NCBI GenBank assembly: GCA_016795545.1
Contig: JAEUGX010000015.1
Span: 2,501-66,500 of the forward strand
DNA: 64,000 nt
Source: Opitutaceae bacterium
GTDB lineage: Bacteria > Verrucomicrobiota > Verrucomicrobiia > Opitutales > Opitutaceae
Direction: 5' to 3'
The stretch's first letter is position 1; each line of letters begins with the position of its first letter. Of the stretch, positions 43,308 through 52,332 are shown one piece after another. Position numbers and translations under genes: made by a program. The notes below the pieces were generated by a model. That model worked only from the letters and a program-made list of their open reading frames with translations, was not told the DNA's origin and searched no databases.

Positions 43308-44714
43308 TCACCAGCGTGGCGCAGCCATCTGGCTGCTCCACGCCTTCCATTCCTCAAGCAGCGTGGCGACCAGCCGGGGGTATTCAGGAGCAAGATCGTG
43401 CTGTTCTCCGACGTCATGCCTGAGGTCGTAGAGCTGGGGCGGATGCTTCCCCAGCATCACGAGCTTCCAGTCATCCCGCCGCATGGCCGCTTCTCCACCG
43501 CGAAAGGTCCATCGCCAATACAGCCGGCGGTGCGGCGCGCCGTTCTGCACCGCGGACAGGAAGGGCAGCAGGTCCACGCCATCGATGATCCGATCCTCCG
43601 GCAGCCCGACCCCCGCCGCAGCGCAGATCGTCGGGAAGAGGTCAAGGGCGGTGACGGGCTGGGAGTACACTCGCCCCTCCGGCAGGCGCTGCGGCCAGCG
43701 CATCAGGAGCGGTACCCGGATGCCGCCTTCATAGAGGTCGAACTTGAACCCGCGCAGCGGCTGGTTGCGACCGGTGTTGGCGCTGTGCGCGGCCGTCCCA
43801 TTGCCTCCACCGCCGTTGTCGCTGAGGAACACGACCAGCGTGTTGCGCGCCTGGCCCACCGACTCCAGTTTGCACAAGATGGCGCCGACCGCGTCGTCCA
43901 GGGCGGAGACCATCGCCGCGTAGTGGCGGCGGCGTTCGCTTTCGCTCGCTGGGAAGCGGGCGAGGTAGCGTGCTGGCGCCTGCAGTGGATTGTGCACCGC
44001 GTTGAAGGAGACGACCAGGAGATACGGCTGGGCCCGGTACCGCTCGATGAAGCCGACCGCCTCCTCCGCCAGCGCGTCGGTGAGGTAGTCCGGCTCGGTC
44101 ACCGGCTTCCGATTGCGCTCGAGCTGGTCGTAAAGGTAGCTCTGCGCGCCAAAGTAGGGGTCCGCGCCCGCGCGCAGGGCAGCGTTGGGGAAATAGTTAC
44201 GCATCCCGCCGCGAAAGCCGTAGAAATAGACGAACCCGTGGCTCAGGGGATCGAGGTGGTCGTGCGAGCCCAGGTGCCACTTGCCAAGCAAGCCGGTGGC
44301 GTAGCCGTGCCGGCGCAGCCGCGAGGCCAGGGTTTCCTCAGTCGCCGGCAGACCGGTGTCGGGCCGGTGGATGGCATCCAGACCAGGGTTGGTCTCGAAA
44401 CCGAAGCGCTGAGGGTATCGTCCAGTAAGCAATCCGGCGCGGCTTGGCGCGCAGACCGGACATGTCACGTAGCCGTCGGTGAATCGCACCCCGCCCTTCG
44501 CCAGCGCGTCCAGGTTGGGCGTGGGTATGTCGGTGCCGCCCATGACCCCGAGGTCGGCGTAACCGAGGTCATCCGCAAGCAGGATGACGAAGTTGGGGCG
44601 TTCGCCCCCCGGAGGTCCCGGCGGCGCCGCCGGCGACCGCAGCGGCAGCAGCAGACTCGCACCCAGCAGCGCGGCGCAGCCGGCGGCGGTCGGGAGGATA
44701 CGTCCTGCGCTCAT
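43308..44714 (-). CDS. Family S1 sulfatase, secreted
   Basis: 468 residues with signal peptide MSAGRILPTAAGCAALLGASLLLPLRSPAAP. The maturation motif C-A-P-S-R (Cys88) is in CPVCAPSRAGLLTGRYPQR; it fits CxPSR for conversion to formylglycine. Metal ligands are in NFVILLADDLGYADLG. Other family blocks: GKWHLGSHDHLDPLSHGFVYFYGF and LVVFLSDNGGGGNGTAAHSANTGRNQPLRGFKFDLYEGGIRVPLLMRWPQ. It desulfates glycans outside the cytoplasm. A maturase (formylglycine-generating enzyme) is not in the window. Confidence 0.93.
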   Translation of the reverse strand: MSAGRILPTAAGCAALLGASLLLPLRSPAAPPGPPGGERPNFVILLADDLGYADLGVMGGTDIPTPNLDALAKGGVRFTDGYVTCPVCAPSRAGLLTGRYPQRFGFETNPGLDAIHRPDTGLPATEETLASRLRRHGYATGLLGKWHLGSHDHLDPLSHGFVYFYGFRGGMRNYFPNAALRAGADPYFGAQSYLYDQLERNRKPVTEPDYLTDALAEEAVGFIERYRAQPYLLVVSFNAVHNPLQAPARYLARFPASESERRRHYAAMVSALDDAVGAILCKLESVGQARNTLVVFLSDNGGGGNGTAAHSANTGRNQPLRGFKFDLYEGGIRVPLLMRWPQRLPEGRVYSQPVTALDLFPTICAAAGVGLPEDRIIDGVDLLPFLSAVQNGAPHRRLYWRWTFRGGEAAMRRDDWKLVMLGKHPPQLYDLRHDVGEQHDLAPEYPRLVATLLEEWKAWSSQMAAPRW

Positions 44715-44736
44715 GACGATGGGCGAGACACGGAGA

Positions 44737-46677
44737 TCATTGACGACGGATCCAGACCGCGGCCGAGCGCGCGGGCATGGAGAGGGTGAAGCCGTCGCCT
44801 GAGTGCTCGATCCCGACCGCCGGGTCGGAGCTCATCACCAGCGACCACTCGCCGGGCGCTTCCGGCACCTTGACGAACTGCTGCGCGGGACCGGCAACGC
44901 GGAAGACATACATGAGCTGCGCCTCGCCCTTGCCATCGCCGAAACATACGACGTCCCAGTCCTCCAGCCGCCGCACCTGGGGCAGCGGGAAAAAGACCGG
45001 CTGGGACTGGAGATGCCGCACTGACTTGTAGCGGTCGACGAGCGCCCTGACTTTCCGGGTGGCCTCCTCGCTCCATTGCGCGATGTCACCGTTGAACGAG
45101 AGCGTTCCTGGCATCCGCGAGATGACGTTGTAGGCGTTCGCCTCGCTATCGCCGGTATTGCGGTGAACGCGCACGGCGAGGTTGAGCATGTAGCTGGGCC
45201 AGAAGCGGAGGGCGCCGGTCTGCGTGTTGCGGCAGACGTCCGGGTCGGCGGTATGATCGCTGAGCCAGGTAGTCGTGCAGTAGCGCATGTTTGCCAGGTC
45301 AAAGCGGGTGCCGCCGCCCAAGCAGCACTCGATGTGCAGTTCCGGATACTCGCGCGTGATGCGGGCCAGCAATTCCTCGTATCCGCGCTGATACGCGAGG
45401 TCTCCCTGCCCCATCATCTCGAAACGGAACCAGGTCAGATCATACTCCTTGATCCAACGCCGCAGCACCTCCAGGGCCGCATTGACCTCCTCGGGCTTGC
45501 TCAGGTCGAACGGCGGCACCGGTAGCTGATCGGGCTTGCCGCCCTGGTTCTTGACGATCAGCAGCGACCACAGGCCGAAGCCCATCCCGCTTTCGCGCGC
45601 CAGCCGGCTCAGGCGCTGCACGTCGGCCACTCCGCGCGGAAATTTGGGCGGATCCGGTTGGTCCCACACGCCGGTACCCGACGCGCCGAACGCCCCCTTG
45701 CCGTACCAGCCTGCATCAAGGCAGAAGAATTCGCAGCCGAGTTCGGCCGCCCGGCGCGCCTGCCGCAGCATGTCCTCGACGTCGAAGTTGCCCTGGATGC
45801 CGAACCAATGGTCGTAGGAAACCTTGTTGACCTGGGCCTGCTTCGGACGCTGATAAGCGATCCTCTCCGCAATGTACCGCCGGCCATGGTTCTCGAGCGG
45901 CGTCCAGTCCTCGCCTTCGAAAAAGACCAGGTGGACCCGAGGGAGCGTGACCTTGGACTTGGCCGGCACGGAGATTTCCCCAAGCTTCATCTGTCCGCGC
46001 ACCTCAAAATCCGGCGATGGCCGAGGCGCCTCCTGAAAAACGGCCTTCGTGTAGGCGGCCTTCATCGACCAACCCGAACTCCACTCGAAAGCCACGAGGA
46101 ACCCCGCCATCCGTCCACCCGACTGGAGAGCAAACTGGATCATCGGAGTATATTCCTGGCTGAGCTCCCCGCCGATTTCTATCGGTTTGGCGTGGTCGCT
46201 CGTCATGATCCCACGGTCCACCACTTCAAACGCACGAGTGGGATAGGTCGCGTCGTAGTGCTGGCTGCCGGTCAGGTAACGTACCCGCGGGATGGCAGCG
46301 GGAGGATCCACGGCGATGCGCACCAGCAGCGGTTCGACGGCGAGGCTCTTGATCGGCTCAGGGCCGTCATTGGTAAGCTCGATCTCGTACCACAAAGCGT
46401 GGTAGCCGGGTTCGCGGTGGAATCTGACCCGCGCTCCGAGGTGCCCCAGCGTGCCGGTGAGCGCGTCCGCGCCCTCCTGACGAAACTGCACGCGCGCGTC
46501 ACCGAGCATGATTTGCACGGGCGATTCCGCCCGCAGGGCTCCGGCTAGCCCGGCCGGCGCGCTTTCAGCCAGCGGAGTGGCGCGAGCCTGCGTCAGCGCC
46601 AGCCCGCAGGCCGCAACCAACCAGAGGTGATGAATACGCCGGAAAGCAGAGGCGCGGGAGCAGGAGGGTTGGGGCAT
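44737..46677 (-). CDS. GH36-like alpha-galactosidase-family protein with altered nucleophile motif
   Basis: 646 residues from ATG 46677, signal-like N-terminus ending ALTQARA. GH36 architecture: an N-terminal beta-sandwich, then the (beta/alpha)8 barrel with FFCLDAGWYGKGAFG, YDLTWFRFEMMGQG, HIECCLGGGTRFDLANMRYC and WLSDHTADPD. In ordinary GH36 the barrel strand reads about K-W-D-M-N with Asp as nucleophile. Here the aligned residues are R-F-E-M-M, so Glu420 stands where the Asp should be and Lys is Arg. The acid/base-type Asp474 (in LSDHT) is kept. The enzyme may have a different specificity or be inactive. First gene of the minus-strand run, with the GntR gene upstream. Confidence 0.82.
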   Translation of the reverse strand: MPQPSCSRASAFRRIHHLWLVAACGLALTQARATPLAESAPAGLAGALRAESPVQIMLGDARVQFRQEGADALTGTLGHLGARVRFHREPGYHALWYEIELTNDGPEPIKSLAVEPLLVRIAVDPPAAIPRVRYLTGSQHYDATYPTRAFEVVDRGIMTSDHAKPIEIGGELSQEYTPMIQFALQSGGRMAGFLVAFEWSSGWSMKAAYTKAVFQEAPRPSPDFEVRGQMKLGEISVPAKSKVTLPRVHLVFFEGEDWTPLENHGRRYIAERIAYQRPKQAQVNKVSYDHWFGIQGNFDVEDMLRQARRAAELGCEFFCLDAGWYGKGAFGASGTGVWDQPDPPKFPRGVADVQRLSRLARESGMGFGLWSLLIVKNQGGKPDQLPVPPFDLSKPEEVNAALEVLRRWIKEYDLTWFRFEMMGQGDLAYQRGYEELLARITREYPELHIECCLGGGTRFDLANMRYCTTTWLSDHTADPDVCRNTQTGALRFWPSYMLNLAVRVHRNTGDSEANAYNVISRMPGTLSFNGDIAQWSEEATRKVRALVDRYKSVRHLQSQPVFFPLPQVRRLEDWDVVCFGDGKGEAQLMYVFRVAGPAQQFVKVPEAPGEWSLVMSSDPAVGIEHSGDGFTLSMPARSAAVWIRRQ

Positions 46678-46845
46678 AGTCAGGGGCGCCACCCGGAGCC
46701 GCGTGCGCCAAACCCCGCGGAAGCGAAACAGATTCCGCTCCAACTGCGGGCAAAGACTAATTCAGTCTGGCGGGTAGACGCGTACACAGGGGCAATGAAA
46801 GGCTGCGCGAGGTGGGGTTATCTCGCCTGCAGAATCCATCATATC

Positions 46846-46857
46846 TGACCTTTGTCA
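46846..46857. promoter_or_regulatory. Short palindrome in the GH36/GntR intergenic region
   Basis: TGAC-CTTT-GTCA, a 12-bp inverted repeat. On the minus strand it overlaps a -35-like TTGACA (46853-46858) upstream of the GH36 gene; the -10 is weak. It is a possible operator for the adjacent GntR regulator. The rest of 46678-46929 (252 nt) shows no other supported feature. Confidence 0.35.
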
Positions 46858-46929
46858 ATAAAAAACATCTTTCCCCCGCTGCTCTCGGGATTCCGGATGG
46901 TCGCACCGGCCGCCGTGCAATGTCGGGCC

Positions 46930-47913
46930 CTACGCGGCCGGGAAGACGCGATCCCTGCCGCGGAACTCCACCGGGTGGTCGGGCGAAGTCTTCGACGACG
47001 CGCCGTCCCCGCGGGGCAGCGCGATCGATTTCAGGGTCTCGAGCGAGGAGTCCAAGTGCTGCCGGAGGGAGATCACCGCCGCGACCGAATCGCCCGTGAG
47101 GATCGCCTTCATGATCGTGACGTGCTGGTCGAGGCCGAGGCGGGCCCGGTCCATCGAATAGCGGCTGTTGCGCATCTGGAACTCGATCAACAGGTAGATG
47201 AAATGATTGCGCTCCGACAGCATGGGATTGCCGGCGGAATCCAGCAGCCACTGATGGAACTTCATGTCCAACTCCCGCAACTCACCCATGTCCACCTTCT
47301 TGAGTTCTCCCAGCTCGACGGTTCGCTGCAGGTGAGCCTCGAGAAAACGGCGGTGCCCCTCGGGCAGCGGACCTTCGAAGAGTTTCTTCAGGCAGTATTC
47401 CTCCACCAGCAGGCGGAGCTCCGCAAGATGTTCCCACTGCTGGGCCGTCAGGGAGCTCGCCTCCCACTGCCGCCGCGCGCGTTTGCGAAGCAGCCCGAGT
47501 GGGGCCAGCAGCAGCAGCCCCTCGCGCACCGGCCCGGTGGAAAAACCCAGCTCCGAGGCGATCTTGCTCTCACTAATGCGGTCACCCGGTAGAATCGCGC
47601 CACTGCCGATCTGATCCAGGACGAACCGGGCCACGCGACGATCACGGGAAATCGGCTCCCCCTCGGATTTGGGCAACTCCGTGGTCCGCGTCTTGCGGAC
47701 CAGGTATCTCCGCCCCAGCTCGTCAGTGCGCAGCAAACCCTCCTTCTGCATCAGGCCCAGGGCTTTTCGGATCGTGGTCCGGCTCACGCCGCAGCCGGCG
47801 GAAAGGTCGACCTCGCCCGGCAGGCTGTCGCCGACTTCCAAGTGACGGAGCCGCTCCGTGATCTGGCTCTGCACATGCACGACCAACTGAGAGTATTTTC
47901 GATTTCTGGCCAT
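46930..47913 (-). CDS. GntR-family regulator with two winged-HTH domains and an FCD domain
   Basis: 327 residues, longer than the ~230 of a normal FadR/FCD regulator. First wHTH at about 6-72 (RLRHLEVGDSLPGEVDLSAGCGVSRTTIRKALGLMQKEGLLRTDELGRRYLV). A second wHTH at about 92-150 (RRVARFVLDQIGSGAILPGDRISESKIASELGFSTGPVREGLLLLAPLGLLRKR) follows after a linker. The FCD effector domain (about 155-300) has HLAELRLLVEEYCLKKLF, LDMKFHQWLLDSAGNPML and GLDQHVTIMKAILTGDSVAAVISLRQHLDSS, with the His/Asp metal-site positions. FCD proteins usually bind sugar acids or C2-C3 acids. It likely controls both flanking operons. Confidence 0.88.
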   Translation of the reverse strand: MARNRKYSQLVVHVQSQITERLRHLEVGDSLPGEVDLSAGCGVSRTTIRKALGLMQKEGLLRTDELGRRYLVRKTRTTELPKSEGEPISRDRRVARFVLDQIGSGAILPGDRISESKIASELGFSTGPVREGLLLLAPLGLLRKRARRQWEASSLTAQQWEHLAELRLLVEEYCLKKLFEGPLPEGHRRFLEAHLQRTVELGELKKVDMGELRELDMKFHQWLLDSAGNPMLSERNHFIYLLIEFQMRNSRYSMDRARLGLDQHVTIMKAILTGDSVAAVISLRQHLDSSLETLKSIALPRGDGASSKTSPDHPVEFRGRDRVFPAA

Positions 47914-48043
47914 AAAGCCTCGGCAACTTAGCTAGCACGCCTCGGTCGGCATTTGTCGAGGCAAGAACTTCCGGGCCGACGCCGGACTGGCTTCCGCCGC
48001 TCCGGCCCACCCACCGGTTTTCCCCGCATTCATGGGAATCTTC

Positions 48044-48067
48044 TTGTCTTTTATCAATGGTAGACAA
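48044..48067. promoter_or_regulatory. Inverted repeat, candidate GntR operator
   Basis: TTGTCT-N12-AGACAA (48044-48049 and 48062-48067) in the 232-nt gap between the divergent GntR and lactonase genes. The right half is preceded by TGG, giving TGGT-AG-ACAA (48058-48067), which fits the FCD-family consensus TNGT-Nx-ACNA. It lies 79 nt before the lactonase ATG. Confidence 0.5.
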
Positions 48068-48145
48068 TGTTGCTTGCATTCGTCCGCTGGGAGATCTCCC
48101 GGCGGACAAAGGCCGTCCCACCCCAACCTTTCCGACCCAGCGAGC

Positions 48146-49024
48146 ATGAATCTCATCGATGCCCATGTCCACGTATGGGATCTCAAGCGACTCCGTTACC
48201 CCTGGCTCCAGCAAGTCCCCCGCATCAATCGCTCGTACCTGCTGGAGGACTATGACCGGGCGTTGGGCGGCCGTTCCGTCGCGGCCATGGTCTTTGTCCA
48301 GTGCGAGTGCGACCCCGAGCAGCACCTGGAGGAGCTGGCGTGGGTGCAATCCCTGGCCGATGCGGATCCCCGGCTGCAAGCGATCGTGCCTTGGGCGCCG
48401 CTGGAGGCCGGAGACCATTGCGAGGCGGAGCTGGCACGGATGGCGGCCGATTCACGCGTCAAAGGCGTCCGGCGGATCATCCAGTTCGAACCCGACCCCG
48501 ATTTCTGCCTCAAACCGAATTTCATAAGGGGCGTGCAGCTGCTCGGAAGACACGGCCTGCATTTCGAGATTACGATTTCCCCGCTTCACTTTCCCCGGGT
48601 CATGAAGGTGATTGCAGCGAGCCCGGGCACGCGCTTCATCCTCGACCACATCGGCAACCCCGACATCGCCGCCGGCCCGGCGGCCCTCGAACCTTGGCGC
48701 ACGCACCTGCGGGAGTTCGCCCGGTCGGGACCGCACTTCTGCAAGTTCTCCAACCTGGTCTGCAACGCGTCCCTGGACACCTGGACGCTCGACGACCTGC
48801 GGCCGTTCGCCGAGGTCGTGCTCGAGACTTTCGGTCCCGAGCGCCTGATCTGGGGCAGCGACTGGCCGCACATGCTGCGCAGCAGCGACTACGCACGCTG
48901 GCTCGATGCGGCGGAGACGCTGACCTCCCACCTGAGCGCTGCCGACCGCCGGCGGATCTTCCAAGACAACGCCCTGCGCTTCTACCGTCTCGATCTATCC
49001 ATCCCCACCCCCCATGAAACATGA
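48146..49024 (+). CDS. Amidohydrolase-family sugar lactonase (L-fucono/rhamnono-lactonase type, COG3618)
   Basis: 292 residues from ATG 48146. It opens with the metal-binding MNLIDAHVHVWDLKRLRYPWLQQVP, the hallmark of COG3618 lactonases. Further blocks are FVQCECDPEQHLEELAWVQSLADADPRLQAIVPWAPL, GVRRIIQFEPDPDFCLKPNFIRGVQLLGRHGLHFEI, FILDHIGNPDIAAG and RLIWGSDWPHML. These hydrolyse aldono-lactones from oxidised L-fucose, L-rhamnose or D-arabinose. It heads the plus-strand operon, 11 nt overlapping the SDR gene. Confidence 0.9.
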   Translation: MNLIDAHVHVWDLKRLRYPWLQQVPRINRSYLLEDYDRALGGRSVAAMVFVQCECDPEQHLEELAWVQSLADADPRLQAIVPWAPLEAGDHCEAELARMAADSRVKGVRRIIQFEPDPDFCLKPNFIRGVQLLGRHGLHFEITISPLHFPRVMKVIAASPGTRFILDHIGNPDIAAGPAALEPWRTHLREFARSGPHFCKFSNLVCNASLDTWTLDDLRPFAEVVLETFGPERLIWGSDWPHMLRSSDYARWLDAAETLTSHLSAADRRRIFQDNALRFYRLDLSIPTPHET

Positions 49025-49838
49025 ACCCATCAAGGGCCGATTCAGCGGCAAGGTTGCCGTGGTCACTGGCGGCGCGGCCGGCATCGGCCGCGCCGTCACA
49101 GAGGAACTGCTCAAGGAAGGCGCCCGGGTCGCCTTTACCGACCTGAGCGACGCCGGAACTAGCACCGCCGCGGAGATCCGCGGACTCGGACCAGGTGTTC
49201 TTTTCCTGCACGGCGACATGGCCGACGAAACCTTCTGTCGCACCGCGGCCGAGCGGGCCCAGGCGGAGTTTGGCCGCATCGATTTTCTGGTGAACAACGC
49301 CTTTGCCTTCACCGCCAAGGCCCTCGAAGCGACCACCGCGGACTGGATGCGCAGCTTCACCGCCGGCCCCCTGGCGTTCGCGCGCATGGTGCAGCACTGC
49401 GTCCCGGCGATGAAAGCAGTCGGTGGAGGTGCCATTGTTAATGTCTCGAGCATCTCGGCGCACATCGCCCAGGGCAATCGATGGACCTACAATGCCTCGA
49501 AAGGCGCCGTCAACCAGCTCACCCGCTGCCAAGCCCTCGACCTCTCCCCGTTCCATATCCGCGTCAACAGCGTCGATCCCGGCTGGATCTGGACCAACGA
49601 AACCGACAAGGCCGCGAACCAGGCCGGCGGCGGACGGAAGAAGTGGGATCCGATCTGGGGCAAATACCACATGCTCCGGCGCCTGGGCCAGGCCGTCGAG
49701 GTCGCCCGCCCGGTGCTGTTCCTGCTCAGCGACGACGCCTCCTTCATCACCGGCACGAACCTAATGGTCGACGGCGGTTACCTCGCGATGGGACCGGAGG
49801 GGCTGGGTGAGACGGCGGTCTTCGCAGGCTCCACCTGA
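49014..49838 (+). CDS. Short-chain dehydrogenase/reductase, probable L-fucose/L-rhamnose-type sugar dehydrogenase
   Basis: 274 residues. TGGAAGIGRAV (NAD-binding), FTDLSD (Asp for NAD), VNNAFAF, NVSSISAHI with catalytic Ser, YNASKG (Tyr-x3-Lys), and a C-terminal SFITGTNLMVDGGYLAM. It overlaps the lactonase start by 11 nt, so oxidation to the lactone followed by lactone hydrolysis is the natural reading. The second SDR at 38144 could do the other step. Chain length and the ETDKAANQAGGGRKKWDPIWGKYHML insertion before the end look non-standard. Confidence 0.86.
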   Translation: MKHEPIKGRFSGKVAVVTGGAAGIGRAVTEELLKEGARVAFTDLSDAGTSTAAEIRGLGPGVLFLHGDMADETFCRTAAERAQAEFGRIDFLVNNAFAFTAKALEATTADWMRSFTAGPLAFARMVQHCVPAMKAVGGGAIVNVSSISAHIAQGNRWTYNASKGAVNQLTRCQALDLSPFHIRVNSVDPGWIWTNETDKAANQAGGGRKKWDPIWGKYHMLRRLGQAVEVARPVLFLLSDDASFITGTNLMVDGGYLAMGPEGLGETAVFAGST

Positions 49839-49866
49839 ACCTCGGCCACAGAAGGAGCCTCACCCG

Positions 49867-50904
49867 ATGATGGATTCACTCGTTTTCGGTCTCGTGATGG
49901 TCGCGCTCGGCGGGCTGCTGGAAGGACTGTTCTCCATCCCCGTCACCAAGACCCCGCGATGGACCTTTGAGCAAGTCTGGGGCATGGGCTCGCTCATCGC
50001 CCTCGTCGTTCTGCCCTGGCCGCTGGTCTTGACCACCGTTACCAATGCGGGGGAGATCTATCGCGCGGTCCCGTCCGGCGTGCTGATCACCGTTTTCCTC
50101 TGCGGCATCGGATGGGGCCTCGGCGGGGTCTTTTGGGGTCGAGCCATCGGCGCCCTCGGCATGGCCCTGGGCGTCTCGCTGCTGATGGGCCTGATCAACG
50201 TGCTGGGCTCGATTGCCCCGATGGCCATCTTCGAACCGGAAAAGCTGGGCAGCCGCGGCGGTCTGACGCTCATGGCGGCCGTCGCCGTGCTGATTGGCGG
50301 GGTGCTATGCATCGCCGCTGCCGGCCGCTACCGGGAGCAAGAACTCGCCAAGGGTGGAAAGGCCGATGCGCCCCGGATCCCGTTTCTCGTGGGACTAGGC
50401 TTCTGCGTTTTGTCCGGAGTGCTTTCCGCTCTGGTGAACTTCGGTTTTATCTTCGGCCAGCCGCTGGCCGCCGCCGCCGCCAAGGCCGGAGTGGCCTCCT
50501 ATGCGACCAGCTTCCCGGTCTGGGCGCTGGTTTTCACCGGTAACTACCTTGTGAACGCCGTGTACGCGCTGGCGATCATGGTCCGCCGCGGCACCTGGCG
50601 CACGCTCACCGCGAACAGCTCGCTGGCCTACTGGGCGGCGGTGTTGTTCATGGGGCTAGCCTGGCCGGGGGGAATCATCATCTACGGCATCGGCGCAGCC
50701 GCGATGGGACCATTCGGCGCCTATGCCGGGTTTCCTATGATGATTCTGACCTCGATTGTCGCCGGGAACCTTGCCGGCGTCATCGGCGGCGAGTGGAAAG
50801 GAACCCAATCGCGCTCCCGACGCTTCATGGCGGTCGGCATCCTCATCATGTTTGCCGCTTTCGGCCTCCTGGGATTCGCCAACCGCCTGCTGAGCGCAGG
50901 CTAG
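49867..50904 (+). CDS. RhaT-family sugar:proton symporter
   Basis: 345 residues (ATG at 49867, or the next codon 49870), like E. coli RhaT at 344. Ten helices are visible, starting MMDSLVFGLVMVALGGLLEGLFSIPVTKTPRWTFEQVWGMGSLIALVVLPWPLVLTTVTNAGE and ILITVFLCGIGWGLGGVFWGRAIGALGMALGVSLLMGLINVLG. RhaT moves L-rhamnose with protons; homologues may carry L-fucose. The position between the dehydrogenase and glcDEF genes identifies the pathway's uptake step across the inner membrane. Confidence 0.87.
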   Translation: MMDSLVFGLVMVALGGLLEGLFSIPVTKTPRWTFEQVWGMGSLIALVVLPWPLVLTTVTNAGEIYRAVPSGVLITVFLCGIGWGLGGVFWGRAIGALGMALGVSLLMGLINVLGSIAPMAIFEPEKLGSRGGLTLMAAVAVLIGGVLCIAAAGRYREQELAKGGKADAPRIPFLVGLGFCVLSGVLSALVNFGFIFGQPLAAAAAKAGVASYATSFPVWALVFTGNYLVNAVYALAIMVRRGTWRTLTANSSLAYWAAVLFMGLAWPGGIIIYGIGAAAMGPFGAYAGFPMMILTSIVAGNLAGVIGGEWKGTQSRSRRFMAVGILIMFAAFGLLGFANRLLSAG

Positions 50905-50922
50905 TGTGTCACAACCGCCGTG

Positions 50923-52332
50923 ATGAGATCGCCCGCCATGCCCCCGGCCGAGCGGCTACGGGAGGTGATGCCAACCGGCATGATCCTGACCTCTCCCGCC
51001 CAGCTGGCCAGTTACGAATCCGACGCCCTCGGGTTCAAGCGCTTCCGCCCCGATGCCGTCGTGATCCCGGGCTGCGCCGCCGAGTTGATCGGTGTGGTGA
51101 GATTGCTGAAGGATCAGGCCGTTCCCTTCACGCTCCGCGGCGCCGGCACTTCCCTCTCGGGCGGGCCGGTGGCGGCGCAAGGCGGCGTAGTGGTCCACAC
51201 CTCCCGGCTGCGCCGGATCGAAAAGATTTCTCCCACTGAGATGTACGCGCTGGTGGAATGCGGCGTAGTGCTGCAGCAGCTCGACCAGGCCCTGCAGCCG
51301 CATGGGCTCTACTACCCACCGGACCCCTCGAGCGCCCCCAGCGCCACGCTGGGCGGCAACGTGGCCACGAACGCCGGCGGCGCCCATTGCCTGCGCTACG
51401 GCGTCACCAGCAATTATGTGCTCGGCGTGGAGGCGGTGCTGCTCGACGGCTCGGTGGTCACCTTCGGGGGGCCGGCGGGTGGACGGGGCCCGTACCGCGA
51501 CGACTGGAAGCGGCTCATGGTGGGCTCGGAGGGAACCCTGGCGGCCTTCACCCGCCTCTGGCTCCGGCTGATTCCGCAACCAGCCAAGGTCTGGACCTTC
51601 CGCGCCACTTTCCTGGGCATCGAGGCGGTCAGCGCCGCCATCACCCACCTGGCCACCCATGTCTCCTGCCCTGCCGCCATCGAGCTGATGGATCCGCGCA
51701 GCGTGGCCATGGTCGAAAACAGCCCGATGGCCGTCGGACTGCCAGCGGAGCGCTTCATGCTCCTGGCCGAAATCGACGGTCCCGCACCGTTGGTCGATCA
51801 CCGCGTCGATGCGGTGGCGGCGATATTGCGCGAATGCGGTTCGGACGACGTGGCGTTCAGCGACGAACCTGACATTCGGGCCGCGCTCTGGAAGGCCCGC
51901 AAGGCGCAGGGAGGGCTGCTCGGACAGATCAGCCCCGATTTCCTCGTGCAGGACGCCGTGATTCCCAAGTCGCAGCTCGCCGAGATTCTGCAGTTTATCT
52001 ACGACGAGGCCGACCGCAGTGGCATTCCCGTCGCTACGGTGATCCACGCTGGAGACGGCAATCTGCACCCCAATTTTCTTTTCGATTCCCGGCGCCCAGC
52101 TGATGTCGCGGCGGTCGAGGGGCTCAGCAAGCGCCTCATGCGCCGCGTCATGGAGGTCGGCGGCACGCTTTCTGGCGAGCACGGCATCGGCAACGACAAG
52201 GCAATGTACATGGAAGAATTTGTGGGCCCGGCCGGCGTTGCGATGCAGATGGCGATTCCCCGGGCGTTCAATCCGCGCCATCAGCTGAACCCGGAAAAAA
52301 TCTTCCCCGAAAGGCATTTCGCTTCGCCGTGA
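50923..52332 (+). CDS. glcD: FAD-linked oxidase, glycolate/D-lactate dehydrogenase subunit GlcD
   Basis: 469 residues from ATG 50923; a GTG at 50920 and an ATG at 50938 (MPPAERLREVMP) are alternatives. The FAD-binding PCMH domain is seen as VIPGCAAELIGVVRLLKDQAVPFTLRGAGTSLSGGPV, PDPSSAPSATLGGNVATNAGGAHCLRYGVTSNYVLGVEAVLLDGSVV and GSEGTLAAFTRLWLRLIPQP. The C-terminal domain has HAGDGNLHPNFLFD and GGTLSGEHGIGNDKAMYM. GlcD oxidises glycolate or D-lactate, with GlcE and GlcF handing electrons to quinone. Start is uncertain because no clear ribosome-binding site precedes it. Confidence 0.92.
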   Translation: MRSPAMPPAERLREVMPTGMILTSPAQLASYESDALGFKRFRPDAVVIPGCAAELIGVVRLLKDQAVPFTLRGAGTSLSGGPVAAQGGVVVHTSRLRRIEKISPTEMYALVECGVVLQQLDQALQPHGLYYPPDPSSAPSATLGGNVATNAGGAHCLRYGVTSNYVLGVEAVLLDGSVVTFGGPAGGRGPYRDDWKRLMVGSEGTLAAFTRLWLRLIPQPAKVWTFRATFLGIEAVSAAITHLATHVSCPAAIELMDPRSVAMVENSPMAVGLPAERFMLLAEIDGPAPLVDHRVDAVAAILRECGSDDVAFSDEPDIRAALWKARKAQGGLLGQISPDFLVQDAVIPKSQLAEILQFIYDEADRSGIPVATVIHAGDGNLHPNFLFDSRRPADVAAVEGLSKRLMRRVMEVGGTLSGEHGIGNDKAMYMEEFVGPAGVAMQMAIPRAFNPRHQLNPEKIFPERHFASP

